Assembly (NCBI GenBank): GCA_023417885.1
Contig: JAEZED010000065.1
Coordinates: 1 to 6,061, forward strand
Reading direction: 5' to 3'
Length of the DNA: 6,061 nucleotides
DNA from: Planctomycetota bacterium
Lineage (GTDB): Bacteria; Planctomycetota; Phycisphaerae; Tepidisphaerales; Tepidisphaeraceae
The translations under genes and the position numbers were made by a program. Under the pieces are notes generated by a model. It was not told the origin of the DNA. It did not search any database and saw only the letters and a list, made by a program, of their open reading frames with translations. This document shows positions 1-5,808 of this stretch, piece after piece (position 1 is the stretch's first letter; each line of letters starts with the position of its first letter).

Positions 1-12
1 GTCACAGGGTGA

Positions 13-35
13 TGTCGGGCGATCAGCCCGCGACA
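13..35 (-). other. Possible hairpin over the lipoprotein stop codon
   Basis: The stretch contains the inverted repeat CGGGC (16-20), spacer GATCA, GCCCG (26-30). Pairing can extend outward (TGTC at 13-16 with GACA at 32-35) across a two-base bulge. The spacer contains the TGA stop codon of the minus-strand lipoprotein gene. There is no T-tract after it, so it does not look like a normal intrinsic terminator. Such short GC dyads also arise by chance in DNA of this composition. Confidence 0.2.
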
Positions 36-571
36 AAGATCTGCTCGGCGTCCACGGTTGCCGCCTGGCCGTCCGGGGAGAGCCGGTACGTGCCGACCAC
101 GATCACGCGCTTCAGCGGCGCCAGCCCGCCGACGCCCTCGAGACCCGCGCGGAGCGGCCGGCCGTCGGCGCCGACGACCTGCACCGCGGCGCTGTTGGCG
201 GCGATGAAGTCGCTCGGCTCGCAGCAGGCATCCCAGGGCGTTGCGCAGGTGTCTCCCTCGAGCGTGTCGCATGTCTTCACCGACGGGTCGATGAGCGTGA
301 AGATCGCGCGGTCGGCGGAGATCGGCTCGCCGCGCCCGCCGATCACCCCCTCCACGACGACGCGCTGCCCGTCCTGCGCCTCGGCGCGAACGGCGGTGAC
401 GTTCTTCGCGCCCTCCGGCGCGGCGGTCGCGACGAGGTCGGCCGGCAGCGCCTCGCCGGCGGTGCCCGCGCGCTGGGCGCTGTCGGTGGTGGTCTCCTCG
501 CTGTCGCAGCCGAGCCCGAGAAGGGCGGCGGCGAGGAAGAGGGTCGCGAGCAGGGTTCCTGGCTGGTTCAT
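23..571 (-). CDS. Cys-rich lipoprotein with a TPWDACC motif
   Basis: Encodes a 182-residue protein of unknown function, probably an envelope lipoprotein. The ATG at 571 is chosen because GGAG lies 6 nt upstream and a signal sequence follows at once; a TTG at 595 would add eight residues without such support. Residues 7-21 are hydrophobic and end in LLGLGC, giving a lipidated Cys22. The lipobox is imperfect (Gly at -3), and Asp23 at +2 would favour inner-membrane retention if E. coli rules apply. A Thr/Ala/Glu-rich linker follows (23-55). The folded part (about 58-182) has a VVVEGVIGGR strand and later a KRVIVVGTY strand, suggesting an OB-like beta barrel (inference). Between them lie Cys101, Cys109 and the TPWDACCE block (111-118), so four Cys sit within 17 residues, suited to metal binding or two disulfides. 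From memory, similar PWDxCC lipoproteins occur in Planctomycetota. It starts 20 nt after the second permease stop, as the last visible gene of the exporter operon. Confidence 0.88.
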   Translation of the reverse strand: MNQPGTLLATLFLAAALLGLGCDSEETTTDSAQRAGTAGEALPADLVATAAPEGAKNVTAVRAEAQDGQRVVVEGVIGGRGEPISADRAIFTLIDPSVKTCDTLEGDTCATPWDACCEPSDFIAANSAAVQVVGADGRPLRAGLEGVGGLAPLKRVIVVGTYRLSPDGQAATVDAEQIFVAG

Positions 572-591
572 GTTGGCTCCGTGTCGTGTGT

Positions 592-1761
592 TCAAGCGGC
601 CTTGAGTGCATCGGTGATCGGCAGGCGCAGGCAGCGCGCCGCCGGCGGGAGTGCGCCGATCAGGCCCAGCGCGAGGCCCACGCCCAGGCCGATCGTGAGC
701 ACCATCGGGTCGATCTGCAACCCGAAGACGCCCATCGAGAATGAGACGGTCAGTCCGTCGAGCAGCAGCAGCGCCAGCGCCACCGCCAGCAGCGTACCGG
801 CGGCGGAGGCCAGCAGCGACTCCTGCACGAGACTCACCACGATCGCGCGGCGGGAGAAGCCGATCGCCTGTAGTGCCCCCACCTCGCGCACGCGCGAGGC
901 GAAGGCGGCGTACATCGTGTTCAGCCCGCCCAGCACGCCGCCGCTGGCGATGAGGATGGCGGTGGCCCAGACCATCGCGCGGATGGGTGAGAAGAAGGCG
1001 GCGAGCTTGCCGTAGTAGTCGCTCTCGCGCAGTGCGACGAGCTCGAGGTCGAGCCGCTGCTTTGTGAAGACGTCGACGTCGTCGAACATCGCCTCCTCGC
1101 CGAGCGTCGCCACGACGCAGGAGAGGTTGTCCCGCTTGGCGGCGATCTGCATGTCGGTCAGCGGCGCCCAGATCTCCGACTCCATCACGCTGCCCGGCGC
1201 CTCGAAGCGCCCGACGATCGTCCAGTCGCGCTCGTTGAAGTGAAGCGTGCGGCCTGGCGCCAGCCGCGACTCCGGCAGGCCGAGCTTCTCCGCGGCGAGC
1301 GCCCCGACGACGATCTCGTCGCGCCCGGCGCTTGGCATGCGGCCCTCGGTGATGCGCGCCTGCTGGTGCACGAGGAAGGCCGACGGCGTCACCCCGCGCA
1401 CCAGCGCCTGCGGCGCGCGGGGGCTGTCCCGCTCCGCCTGGACGGTCGTCTGGAGATGCACCTCGGGCGAGATGTAGGCCACGCCCAGGCGCTGGCGGAT
1501 GCCCGGAACGCTCGCCTGGAGCAGCCCCGGCACGTTCATCCCGATCTCGCTGCGCTCCACGCTCTCCTCGCTGCCGGCGCCGAGCAGGATGACGTTGCGC
1601 TCACTCCCGCCGGCGACGAGGCTGCGTGTCATTCCCTGTACGAAACCGCCCGCCAGCAACGCCAGCAGCACGACCAGGGTGCTCCCGACGAGGCTCAGCG
1701 CCAGCCGCGCCGGCGAGCGGCCGAGGTTGCGAACGGCGTAATCGAAGGGGAGGAGTTTCAT
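592..1761 (-). CDS. FtsX/MacB-type ABC transporter permease (second subunit)
   Basis: Encodes a 389-residue inner-membrane permease with the MacB/FtsX layout. TM1 is at about 19-42, a large periplasmic domain of MacB_PCD type at about 43-260, then TM2 at 262-287, TM3 at 307-334 and TM4 at 352-376. The cytoplasmic stretch REVGALQAIGFSRRAI (292-307) is the usual FtsX-family coupling segment that contacts the ATPase, and the protein ends in the family-typical PITDALKAA. The ATG at 1761 fits the common family start (YAVRNLGRSPARL follows at once) but has no good Shine-Dalgarno; an AGGA lies 15 nt away. An in-frame GTG at 1788, with AAGGGA 3 nt upstream, would add nine residues and is a real alternative. 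It differs clearly from the other permease (1796-2947), so the two probably form a heterodimer driven by the operon's ATPase. Family assignment is strong; substrate unknown. Confidence 0.93.
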   Translation of the reverse strand: MKLLPFDYAVRNLGRSPARLALSLVGSTLVVLLALLAGGFVQGMTRSLVAGGSERNVILLGAGSEESVERSEIGMNVPGLLQASVPGIRQRLGVAYISPEVHLQTTVQAERDSPRAPQALVRGVTPSAFLVHQQARITEGRMPSAGRDEIVVGALAAEKLGLPESRLAPGRTLHFNERDWTIVGRFEAPGSVMESEIWAPLTDMQIAAKRDNLSCVVATLGEEAMFDDVDVFTKQRLDLELVALRESDYYGKLAAFFSPIRAMVWATAILIASGGVLGGLNTMYAAFASRVREVGALQAIGFSRRAIVVSLVQESLLASAAGTLLAVALALLLLDGLTVSFSMGVFGLQIDPMVLTIGLGVGLALGLIGALPPAARCLRLPITDALKAA

Positions 1762-1772
1762 CCGTTGCGTTC

Positions 1773-1795
1773 TTTGTCCTTTGTCCACTTGTCCC
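1773..1795 (-). repeat. Short TTTGTCC repeat between the two permease genes
   Basis: On the plus strand TTTGTCC occurs twice in perfect tandem (1773-1779 and 1780-1786), and a third TTGTCC follows at 1789-1794. On the coding strand this reads as GGACAAR units, an A-rich patch in otherwise very GC-rich DNA. It fills most of the 34-nt gap between the permease genes. It may simply keep the translation-start region unstructured, with one GGGACAA unit acting as the Shine-Dalgarno of the alternative GTG start at 1788. Confidence 0.5.
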
Positions 1796-2947
1796 TTAGA
1801 CCGCGCGGAAGCATTGGGTGATTTCGCGGCGGGAGGCCTGCCAGGCGGGGACAAGGCCCGCCACGATCCCCAGCAGCGCCGAGAGCAGCAGTCCGATCAC
1901 GATCACGCCGCCGCCGGCGATGACCGGGACGCTCAGCCCCTCCGCCGTCAGCGTGAAGTCGCCCCAGCGCACGACCGCCACTGCGGCCATCGTGCCGACG
2001 AGCCCGCCCAGCAGGCCGACGAGCATCCCCTCCGCCACGATCAGCCGCGCGATCAGCCCGCCGCTGTAGCCGAGCGTCTGGAGCACGGCGTGCTCGCGGA
2101 TCCGGTCCTGCACGCTGAGGACGATGGCGTTGCCGACCAAAGCCAGCACCGCCACGAGGCTGCCCCAGCCAAGCCAGCGCGTGAAGCCGACGATGCGCAC
2201 CACGTCCTGCGCCGCCCGGGCCACGAACGCCTGCTCGCTGCTCGTGTGCGTAGGATCGGTGTCGCTGGCGAACTGCGCGTCGATCGCCTCCGCCACCTCC
2301 TCCAGGCGCGACGGATCGCTCACCTTCACGTTGAACTGCGTCACGACGCCGAGCGTCCGCAGGCCCGCCGCCTGCTGGAGGAAGGGGAGGTGAACGTACG
2401 CCACGTTCTGATCCTGCGCCCGCTCGGAGCGGATGATGCCCGCGACCGAGACGGTCACGCCGGCGGCGTCGAAGCGGTCGCCGACCTTCAGACCGCGCCG
2501 CTGCGCGAGGCGCTCGCCGATCAGCGCGGCGTCGGAGCGCCGGCCCCAGTCGGCGATCGAACCGTCGAGCACTTCGAAGTCGTCGCCGTACTCCTCGGCC
2601 AGCCGATCCTCCGGCACGCCGCGAAAGGTGACGACGTCGAGGCTCGTTCGGCAGTTGCTGACGACGATCTGGATCGGGAGCACCGCCTCGACGCCGTCGA
2701 TGCGGGCGATGCGCTCTCCGTAGTGCTGCGGCAGCCGGCTGGTGAAGGGGCAGTAGCGGTTCTCCCGATAGACGACGAGCGTGGTGTCCTCGGCGGTCGT
2801 CTGTGTCGCGGCGCGGACGCCCGTCTGCATCGCCTGGACCGCGCAGAAGAGAAACATCGCCGTCGCGACGCCGGAGACGGTCAGGAGCGTGCGCACGCGC
2901 CGCCGCGAGACCTGCTTGATGACGAACGGAAGGAATCGTGGGCTCAT
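1796..2947 (-). CDS. FtsX/MacB-type ABC transporter permease (first subunit)
   Basis: Encodes a 383-residue inner-membrane permease. The N-terminal cytoplasmic tail RRRVRT (15-20) leads into TM1 (19-40). A periplasmic domain (about 44-255) contains beta-rich segments such as AALIGERLAQRRGLKVGD, typical of MacB_PCD. TM2 (261-281), TM3 (303-327) and TM4 (341-367) follow. The loop after TM2, DRIREHAVLQTLGYSGGLIARL (281-302), is the family coupling segment. The ATG is supported by GGAGG 4 nt upstream, and the gene begins 21 nt after the ATPase stop. Unusual points are two periplasmic Cys, Cys66 (in NRYCPF) and Cys99 (in SNCR), which could form a disulfide or bind a metal. MacB itself is a homodimer with a fused ATPase; here the permease is separate and paired with a second, divergent permease. 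Substrate unknown. Confidence 0.94.
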   Translation of the reverse strand: MSPRFLPFVIKQVSRRRVRTLLTVSGVATAMFLFCAVQAMQTGVRAATQTTAEDTTLVVYRENRYCPFTSRLPQHYGERIARIDGVEAVLPIQIVVSNCRTSLDVVTFRGVPEDRLAEEYGDDFEVLDGSIADWGRRSDAALIGERLAQRRGLKVGDRFDAAGVTVSVAGIIRSERAQDQNVAYVHLPFLQQAAGLRTLGVVTQFNVKVSDPSRLEEVAEAIDAQFASDTDPTHTSSEQAFVARAAQDVVRIVGFTRWLGWGSLVAVLALVGNAIVLSVQDRIREHAVLQTLGYSGGLIARLIVAEGMLVGLLGGLVGTMAAVAVVRWGDFTLTAEGLSVPVIAGGGVIVIGLLLSALLGIVAGLVPAWQASRREITQCFRAV

Positions 2948-2968
2948 GTCGCCTCCGGGGGGTGCGCC

Positions 2969-3664
2969 TCAGGCCGCGGCGTGCATGGCCGACTGCTCCA
3001 CGAGCCGGCCCTTCTCCAGGTGGAGCGTCTGCCTTGCCTGCGCCGCCGACTTCGGGTCGTGCGTGACCATGATGAGCGTCTTGCCGAGCTCCTCGTTGAG
3101 CCGGCGGAGCAGGTCCATGACGACGGCGGCGGACGTGGCGTCGAGGTCCCCAGTCGGCTCGTCGGCGGCGAGGAGGGGCGGGTCGCCGACGATCGCGCGG
3201 GCGATGGCGACGCGCTGCTCCTGCCCGCCCGAAAGCTGGCGCGGGTAGTGGTCGTGCCGGTCGGCGATGCCGACGAGCTGCATCGCCGTCATCACCTTCT
3301 CATGCCGCTCGCGGCCGCTCATCGGATGCAGCAGCAGGGGGAGCTCGACATTCTCATAAGCGGTCAGCACCGGCACGAGGTTGTAGAGCTGGAAGATGTA
3401 GCCGACGTTCCCCGCGCGCCACGCCGCGAGCCGCGAACGCGAGAGCTTGCCGACATCCACGCCGTCGATCGTGAGCGTGCCGGCGGTGGGGCGGTCGATG
3501 CCGGCGATGAGGTTGAGCAGCGTCGTCTTGCCGCTGCCGCTCGGGCCCATGAGCGCCAGGAACGTGCCGCGCTCGACATCGAGATCCAGCCCGTCGAGCG
3601 GGCGGATCACGTTCTCGCCACGGCGGTATTCGCGGGTGAGCCCGCGGCACTCAATGAACGCCAT
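2969..3664 (-). CDS. ABC transporter ATP-binding protein (MacB/LolD type)
   Basis: Encodes a 231-residue cytoplasmic ATPase, the usual length for a stand-alone MacB/LolD-family subunit. It would energise the two FtsX-like permeases encoded next. All motifs are intact: Walker A GPSGSGKT (40-47), Q-loop Gln92 in FQLYNLVPVLTAYENV, signature LSGGQ (144-148), Walker B LLAADE with catalytic Glu169, D-loop GDLD (172-175) and switch His202. FQLYNLVPVLTAYENVELP and ADEPTGDLD are hallmarks of this subfamily. One small departure is LSGGQEQR where LSGGQQQR is commonest. The ATG at 3664 has GGGAGG about 5 nt upstream and lies inside the end of the fusion-protein gene (14-nt overlap), implying translational coupling. 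ATP-driven export or extraction from the inner membrane is the expected role; the cargo cannot be told. Confidence 0.97.
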   Translation of the reverse strand: MAFIECRGLTREYRRGENVIRPLDGLDLDVERGTFLALMGPSGSGKTTLLNLIAGIDRPTAGTLTIDGVDVGKLSRSRLAAWRAGNVGYIFQLYNLVPVLTAYENVELPLLLHPMSGRERHEKVMTAMQLVGIADRHDHYPRQLSGGQEQRVAIARAIVGDPPLLAADEPTGDLDATSAAVVMDLLRRLNEELGKTLIMVTHDPKSAAQARQTLHLEKGRLVEQSAMHAAA

Positions 3665-5195
3665 CGTCGCCTCCCTTCATGGCCTGCGCTGCCTCTGCCT
3701 CGCCGATTACCCGGACGCGCGCGCCGTCCTTGAGTCCCGCGGTGTCGGCGATGAGTCGGTCGCCGGGCGAGAGGCCCGATACGACGGCGACCCAGCCGTC
3801 CTGCCGGAGCGTTCCGACCTCCACCGCGGCGCGGCGCGCCACGTCCGCCCGGCGATCCACCACCCAGGCGGACGTGCCCGCCGGCCCCTGGTCGATCAGT
3901 GACTCGGGTGCGAAGACCACCTGCTCGGATCCCCCCTCGCCCGGCGCGCCGCCGGCAGGCGCCAGGAAGCGAACCCGCGCCAGCATCTCCGGCTTCAGCG
4001 ACGCCGAGGGCGCCTCGATCGCCACCTTCACCTGCAGCGTGTTCTTGGCGATGTCCGCCTCCTGCACGACGCGCGTCACCCGGCCGCGGAACACCTCGTC
4101 CGGCAGCACGTCCACCACCACCTCGGCCGTCATTCCGACACCCACGCTGGCGGCGTCGGCCAGCGGCACGTCCACCCGCACCTGGAGCTTCTGCGGGTCG
4201 TACAGGCGCACGGCCGTCGCCGACAGCGGATCGTCCATCCCGAGCATCAGCTTCGACCCCGGCTCCATCTCGCGGCTGAGCACCACCCCGTCCACCGGGG
4301 AACGCACCTCCATCCGCTCGAGCCGGAGCGCCGCCTCGGCGCGCTCCACCTGGCCGCGGGCTAGCGCCGCCTCGGCGAGCGCCAGCGCCTGCCGCTCCGG
4401 GATGCGCAGCTCGCGATCCTTCCGCGCCGCAGCGAGGTCCGCCTCCTGGCCGCGACGCTGCGCCTCCAGCACCGGCCGGCGCGCCTGGGTGGCCTTCAGG
4501 GCCGCCTGCTGTGCCTCGTGCCGCAGGCGCGCGGTGATGAACTCCAGCTCGGTGCCGGCGCCCGACTGGTAATTGCGCCGCGCCCGCTCCAGGTCTTCGG
4601 CCAGCTCCGCCAGCCGCGCCGTCTCGGCGGCGACCTCCGCTTCCAGCCGCTGCATCTCGGCCAGCGTCCCCTCGACCGCCGCCTCGCCCGCCGCCACCGC
4701 GCGATCGCGCTCCACCGGGTTCTCCCAGGCCAGGCGCGCGGCGTCCAGATCCGCCTCCGCGGTCGCCAGCTGCGCTTCGGCCCGCTGAAGCGCCAGGCGC
4801 GCGTCGTCGTCCACCAGGCGCGCCAGCACCTGGCCCGCCTTCACCGGCTCACCCTCGAGCACCAGCACTTCCTCGACCACGCCGTCCGCCAGCGCCGTCA
4901 CGTTGATCGGGTAGGGGTCGGCCTCGAGCCACCCGGCAGCCTGTGCGACGACGCCTCCGCCGGCGGCACGCTGGGTCGAGGCCTTGACGACGACCGGCAC
5001 GACGTGGACGGGCGTCGCAGGCCAGAGTGCGCCGCCCGCGGCGACGGCGAAGCTGGCGAGCAGTCCCGCCACGAGAAGCGCCGGAAGGAGCAGGCGCGTC
5101 TTCCACGGGTAAGGCGGGCGCGGCGGGCCGGCGCCGGCAGCGTCGCCGGCAAGGGAGCGCAGATCCCCGGGCGGGGAGGGTTGTGTGCTTGGCAT
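3651..5195 (-). CDS. Periplasmic adaptor (HlyD/MacA-type membrane-fusion protein)
   Basis: Encodes a 514-residue inner-membrane-anchored periplasmic adaptor that should link the permeases to an outer-membrane channel. A Pro-rich cytoplasmic tail (1-33) precedes one TM segment (34-56). The first half of a lipoyl domain (about 88-128, with GVVEEVLVLEGEPVKAGQ) leads into a long Ala/Glu/Arg-rich coiled-coil hairpin (about 130-292). The second lipoyl half is RSPVDGVVLSREMEPGSKL (298-316). A beta-barrel domain (about 335-411) and a membrane-proximal domain (about 424-498, containing SGLSPGDRLIADTAGLKDGARV) follow. The hairpin tip RARRNYQSGAGTELEF aligns with the TolC-contact motif R-x3-L-x6-S, but with Asn for Leu and Thr for Ser, so channel contact may differ. 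The ATG at 5195 is chosen because AGGA lies about 8 nt upstream and the TM segment follows; the open frame extends to 5606 without protein-like sequence. No TolC gene is visible. Confidence 0.95.
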   Translation of the reverse strand: MPSTQPSPPGDLRSLAGDAAGAGPPRPPYPWKTRLLLPALLVAGLLASFAVAAGGALWPATPVHVVPVVVKASTQRAAGGGVVAQAAGWLEADPYPINVTALADGVVEEVLVLEGEPVKAGQVLARLVDDDARLALQRAEAQLATAEADLDAARLAWENPVERDRAVAAGEAAVEGTLAEMQRLEAEVAAETARLAELAEDLERARRNYQSGAGTELEFITARLRHEAQQAALKATQARRPVLEAQRRGQEADLAAARKDRELRIPERQALALAEAALARGQVERAEAALRLERMEVRSPVDGVVLSREMEPGSKLMLGMDDPLSATAVRLYDPQKLQVRVDVPLADAASVGVGMTAEVVVDVLPDEVFRGRVTRVVQEADIAKNTLQVKVAIEAPSASLKPEMLARVRFLAPAGGAPGEGGSEQVVFAPESLIDQGPAGTSAWVVDRRADVARRAAVEVGTLRQDGWVAVVSGLSPGDRLIADTAGLKDGARVRVIGEAEAAQAMKGGDDGVH

Positions 5196-5225
5196 CGGTC
5201 GGATCCTGAGATGCGTTGCGTGCGG

Positions 5226-5305
5226 GCCCGCGGGCGACGAAGCGCCGGCGGGATGCAGGTCGCGCCGCGCGAAATGCGCGCGCACGACCGCCGTCAACAA
5301 CGGTC
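5226..5305 (-). other. GC-rich dyads in the 110-nt spacer after the Cys-rich gene
   Basis: The spacer between the Cys-rich gene stop (5306) and the adaptor start (5195) holds three inverted repeats. In transcript order they are GACCG/CGGTC with a 10-nt loop (5286-5305), directly at the stop codon; CGCGC-N5-GCGCG (5266-5280); and the 10-bp palindrome GCCCGCGGGC (5226-5235). None has a following T-run, so a classical intrinsic terminator is not supported. They could protect or partly attenuate the message, giving more of the first gene's product than of the exporter. Chance dyads are common at this GC content. Confidence 0.3.
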
Positions 5306-5683
5306 TCAGGCTCGGGGCGGCTCGAGCAGGGTGTCGCCCGAGAGGCTGCCGGCGCGGCGTGTTCCGACCGTCCAGACACAGACGACGTCCGTCTCCGGCG
5401 AGAGGGAGGCCGCGTGTGCCGGTGGCGGAACGTGATGAACGCCGCAGCAGGCGGCGGCGCACCGGCGCGAGCACGGCTCGTCGCGCTCGTCGGCCGGGGC
5501 TTCGCCGGCCTCGGCCTCGCAGCAGGAGGCCATCGACTGCGCATCGATGCAGCAGCCGTCCCCGACGTCGCTGCCCGTCCCGGCGAGGGCGGGGGCGAAG
5601 ATCCAAAGGCCGCCCAGCACCGCAAGAAGCGCGGCACGGGCAAGCCCGCGGAACCTGGCGAGGACGCCGTTCACCGCGGACAT
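5306..5683 (-). CDS. Small secreted Cys-rich protein, probably metal-binding
   Basis: Encodes a 125-residue protein with no named function that I recognise. Residues 1-34 look like a Sec signal peptide: Arg at 10, 12 and 16, hydrophobic core 17-30, and ALA before Gly35. The mature part is small and holds nine Cys: CC at 44-45, CC at 54-55, then CSRRCAAACC (71-80), followed by HH (83-84) and a Pro-rich turn, plus Cys102. The tail ends LLEPPRA. The paired Cys with nearby His suggest periplasmic binding of a soft or transition metal, or disulfides. From memory, small CSPxCxxxCC-type secreted proteins accompany metal-efflux operons in other phyla; relationship here is inferred from pattern only. 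The ATG at 5683 lacks a spaced Shine-Dalgarno (AGG abuts it); a GTG at 5674, with AGGA 8 nt upstream, is an alternative that removes three residues. It is the first gene of the operon, 110 nt ahead of the adaptor gene. Confidence 0.75.
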   Translation of the reverse strand: MSAVNGVLARFRGLARAALLAVLGGLWIFAPALAGTGSDVGDGCCIDAQSMASCCEAEAGEAPADERDEPCSRRCAAACCGVHHVPPPAHAASLSPETDVVCVWTVGTRRAGSLSGDTLLEPPRA

Positions 5684-5696
5684 CCTAACGCAGGAT
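5682..5696 (-). promoter_or_regulatory. Inverted repeat overlapping the start of the Cys-rich gene
   Basis: ATCCT (5682-5686) and AGGAT (5692-5696) form a perfect dyad around AACGC. In the transcript the downstream arm AGGAT contains the first two bases of the ATG at 5683 and the only AGGA that could serve the GTG at 5674. A folded hairpin would therefore mask translation initiation, or the dyad could be a protein-binding site. The arms are only 5 bp and pairing stops there. Confidence 0.3.
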
Positions 5697-5808
5697 CATG
5701 CCAGGAGCCAACCCCGGCCGGGGCGAACCGCTCGTGAGCATCCCATCCCGCACGTCCCCCGGTGCCGTCGCGGGCCGACTGGCAAGGGGCGCGATATGCT
5801 GCGGCCTG
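5684..5808. promoter_or_regulatory. Divergent intergenic region with a 12-bp palindrome
   Basis: This 125-nt stretch separates the minus-strand operon from the plus-strand YkgJ-type gene and should hold both promoters. It contains the perfect palindrome CCCCGGCCGGGG (5712-5723), placed where an operator could act on both genes. A weak sigma70-like candidate on the minus strand is TTGGCT (5706-5711) and TAGGAT (5682-5687), 18 nt apart, but its -10 box overlaps the ATG at 5683, which makes it doubtful. On the plus strand TATGCT (5795-5800) lies just before the ATG at 5809 with no good -35. No promoter is firmly identified. Confidence 0.35.

Noticed and set aside
1..22. Possible start of a further minus-strand gene (GTG at 5-3)
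   Set aside because: Too few bases remain to judge a frame; nothing distinguishes it from chance.
9..605. 198-residue plus-strand open frame opposite the lipoprotein gene
   Set aside because: Ser/Pro/Ala-rich translation without a ribosome site or domain; the minus strand has a signal sequence, lipobox and conserved-looking Cys motif.
1781..3733. 650-residue plus-strand open frame
   Set aside because: It lies antisense to the ATPase and first permease, which have intact motifs and ribosome sites. Its translation is a monotone His/Arg/Asp/Ala-rich sequence with no domain; long antisense frames are expected at this GC content.
5266..5280. Rho-independent terminator after the Cys-rich gene
   Set aside because: A CGCGC/GCGCG hairpin is present but no T-run follows on the minus strand, so I list it only as a dyad.
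4518..5435. 305-residue plus-strand open frame opposite the adaptor gene
   Set aside because: The composition is Arg/Gln/His-rich with no recognisable fold, and the opposite strand encodes a clear lipoyl/coiled-coil adaptor.
5196..5606. N-terminal extension of the adaptor frame
   Set aside because: The added sequence is Arg/Pro-rich and overlaps the Cys-rich gene in another frame. The ATG at 5195 with AGGA upstream and a following TM segment is the sensible start.
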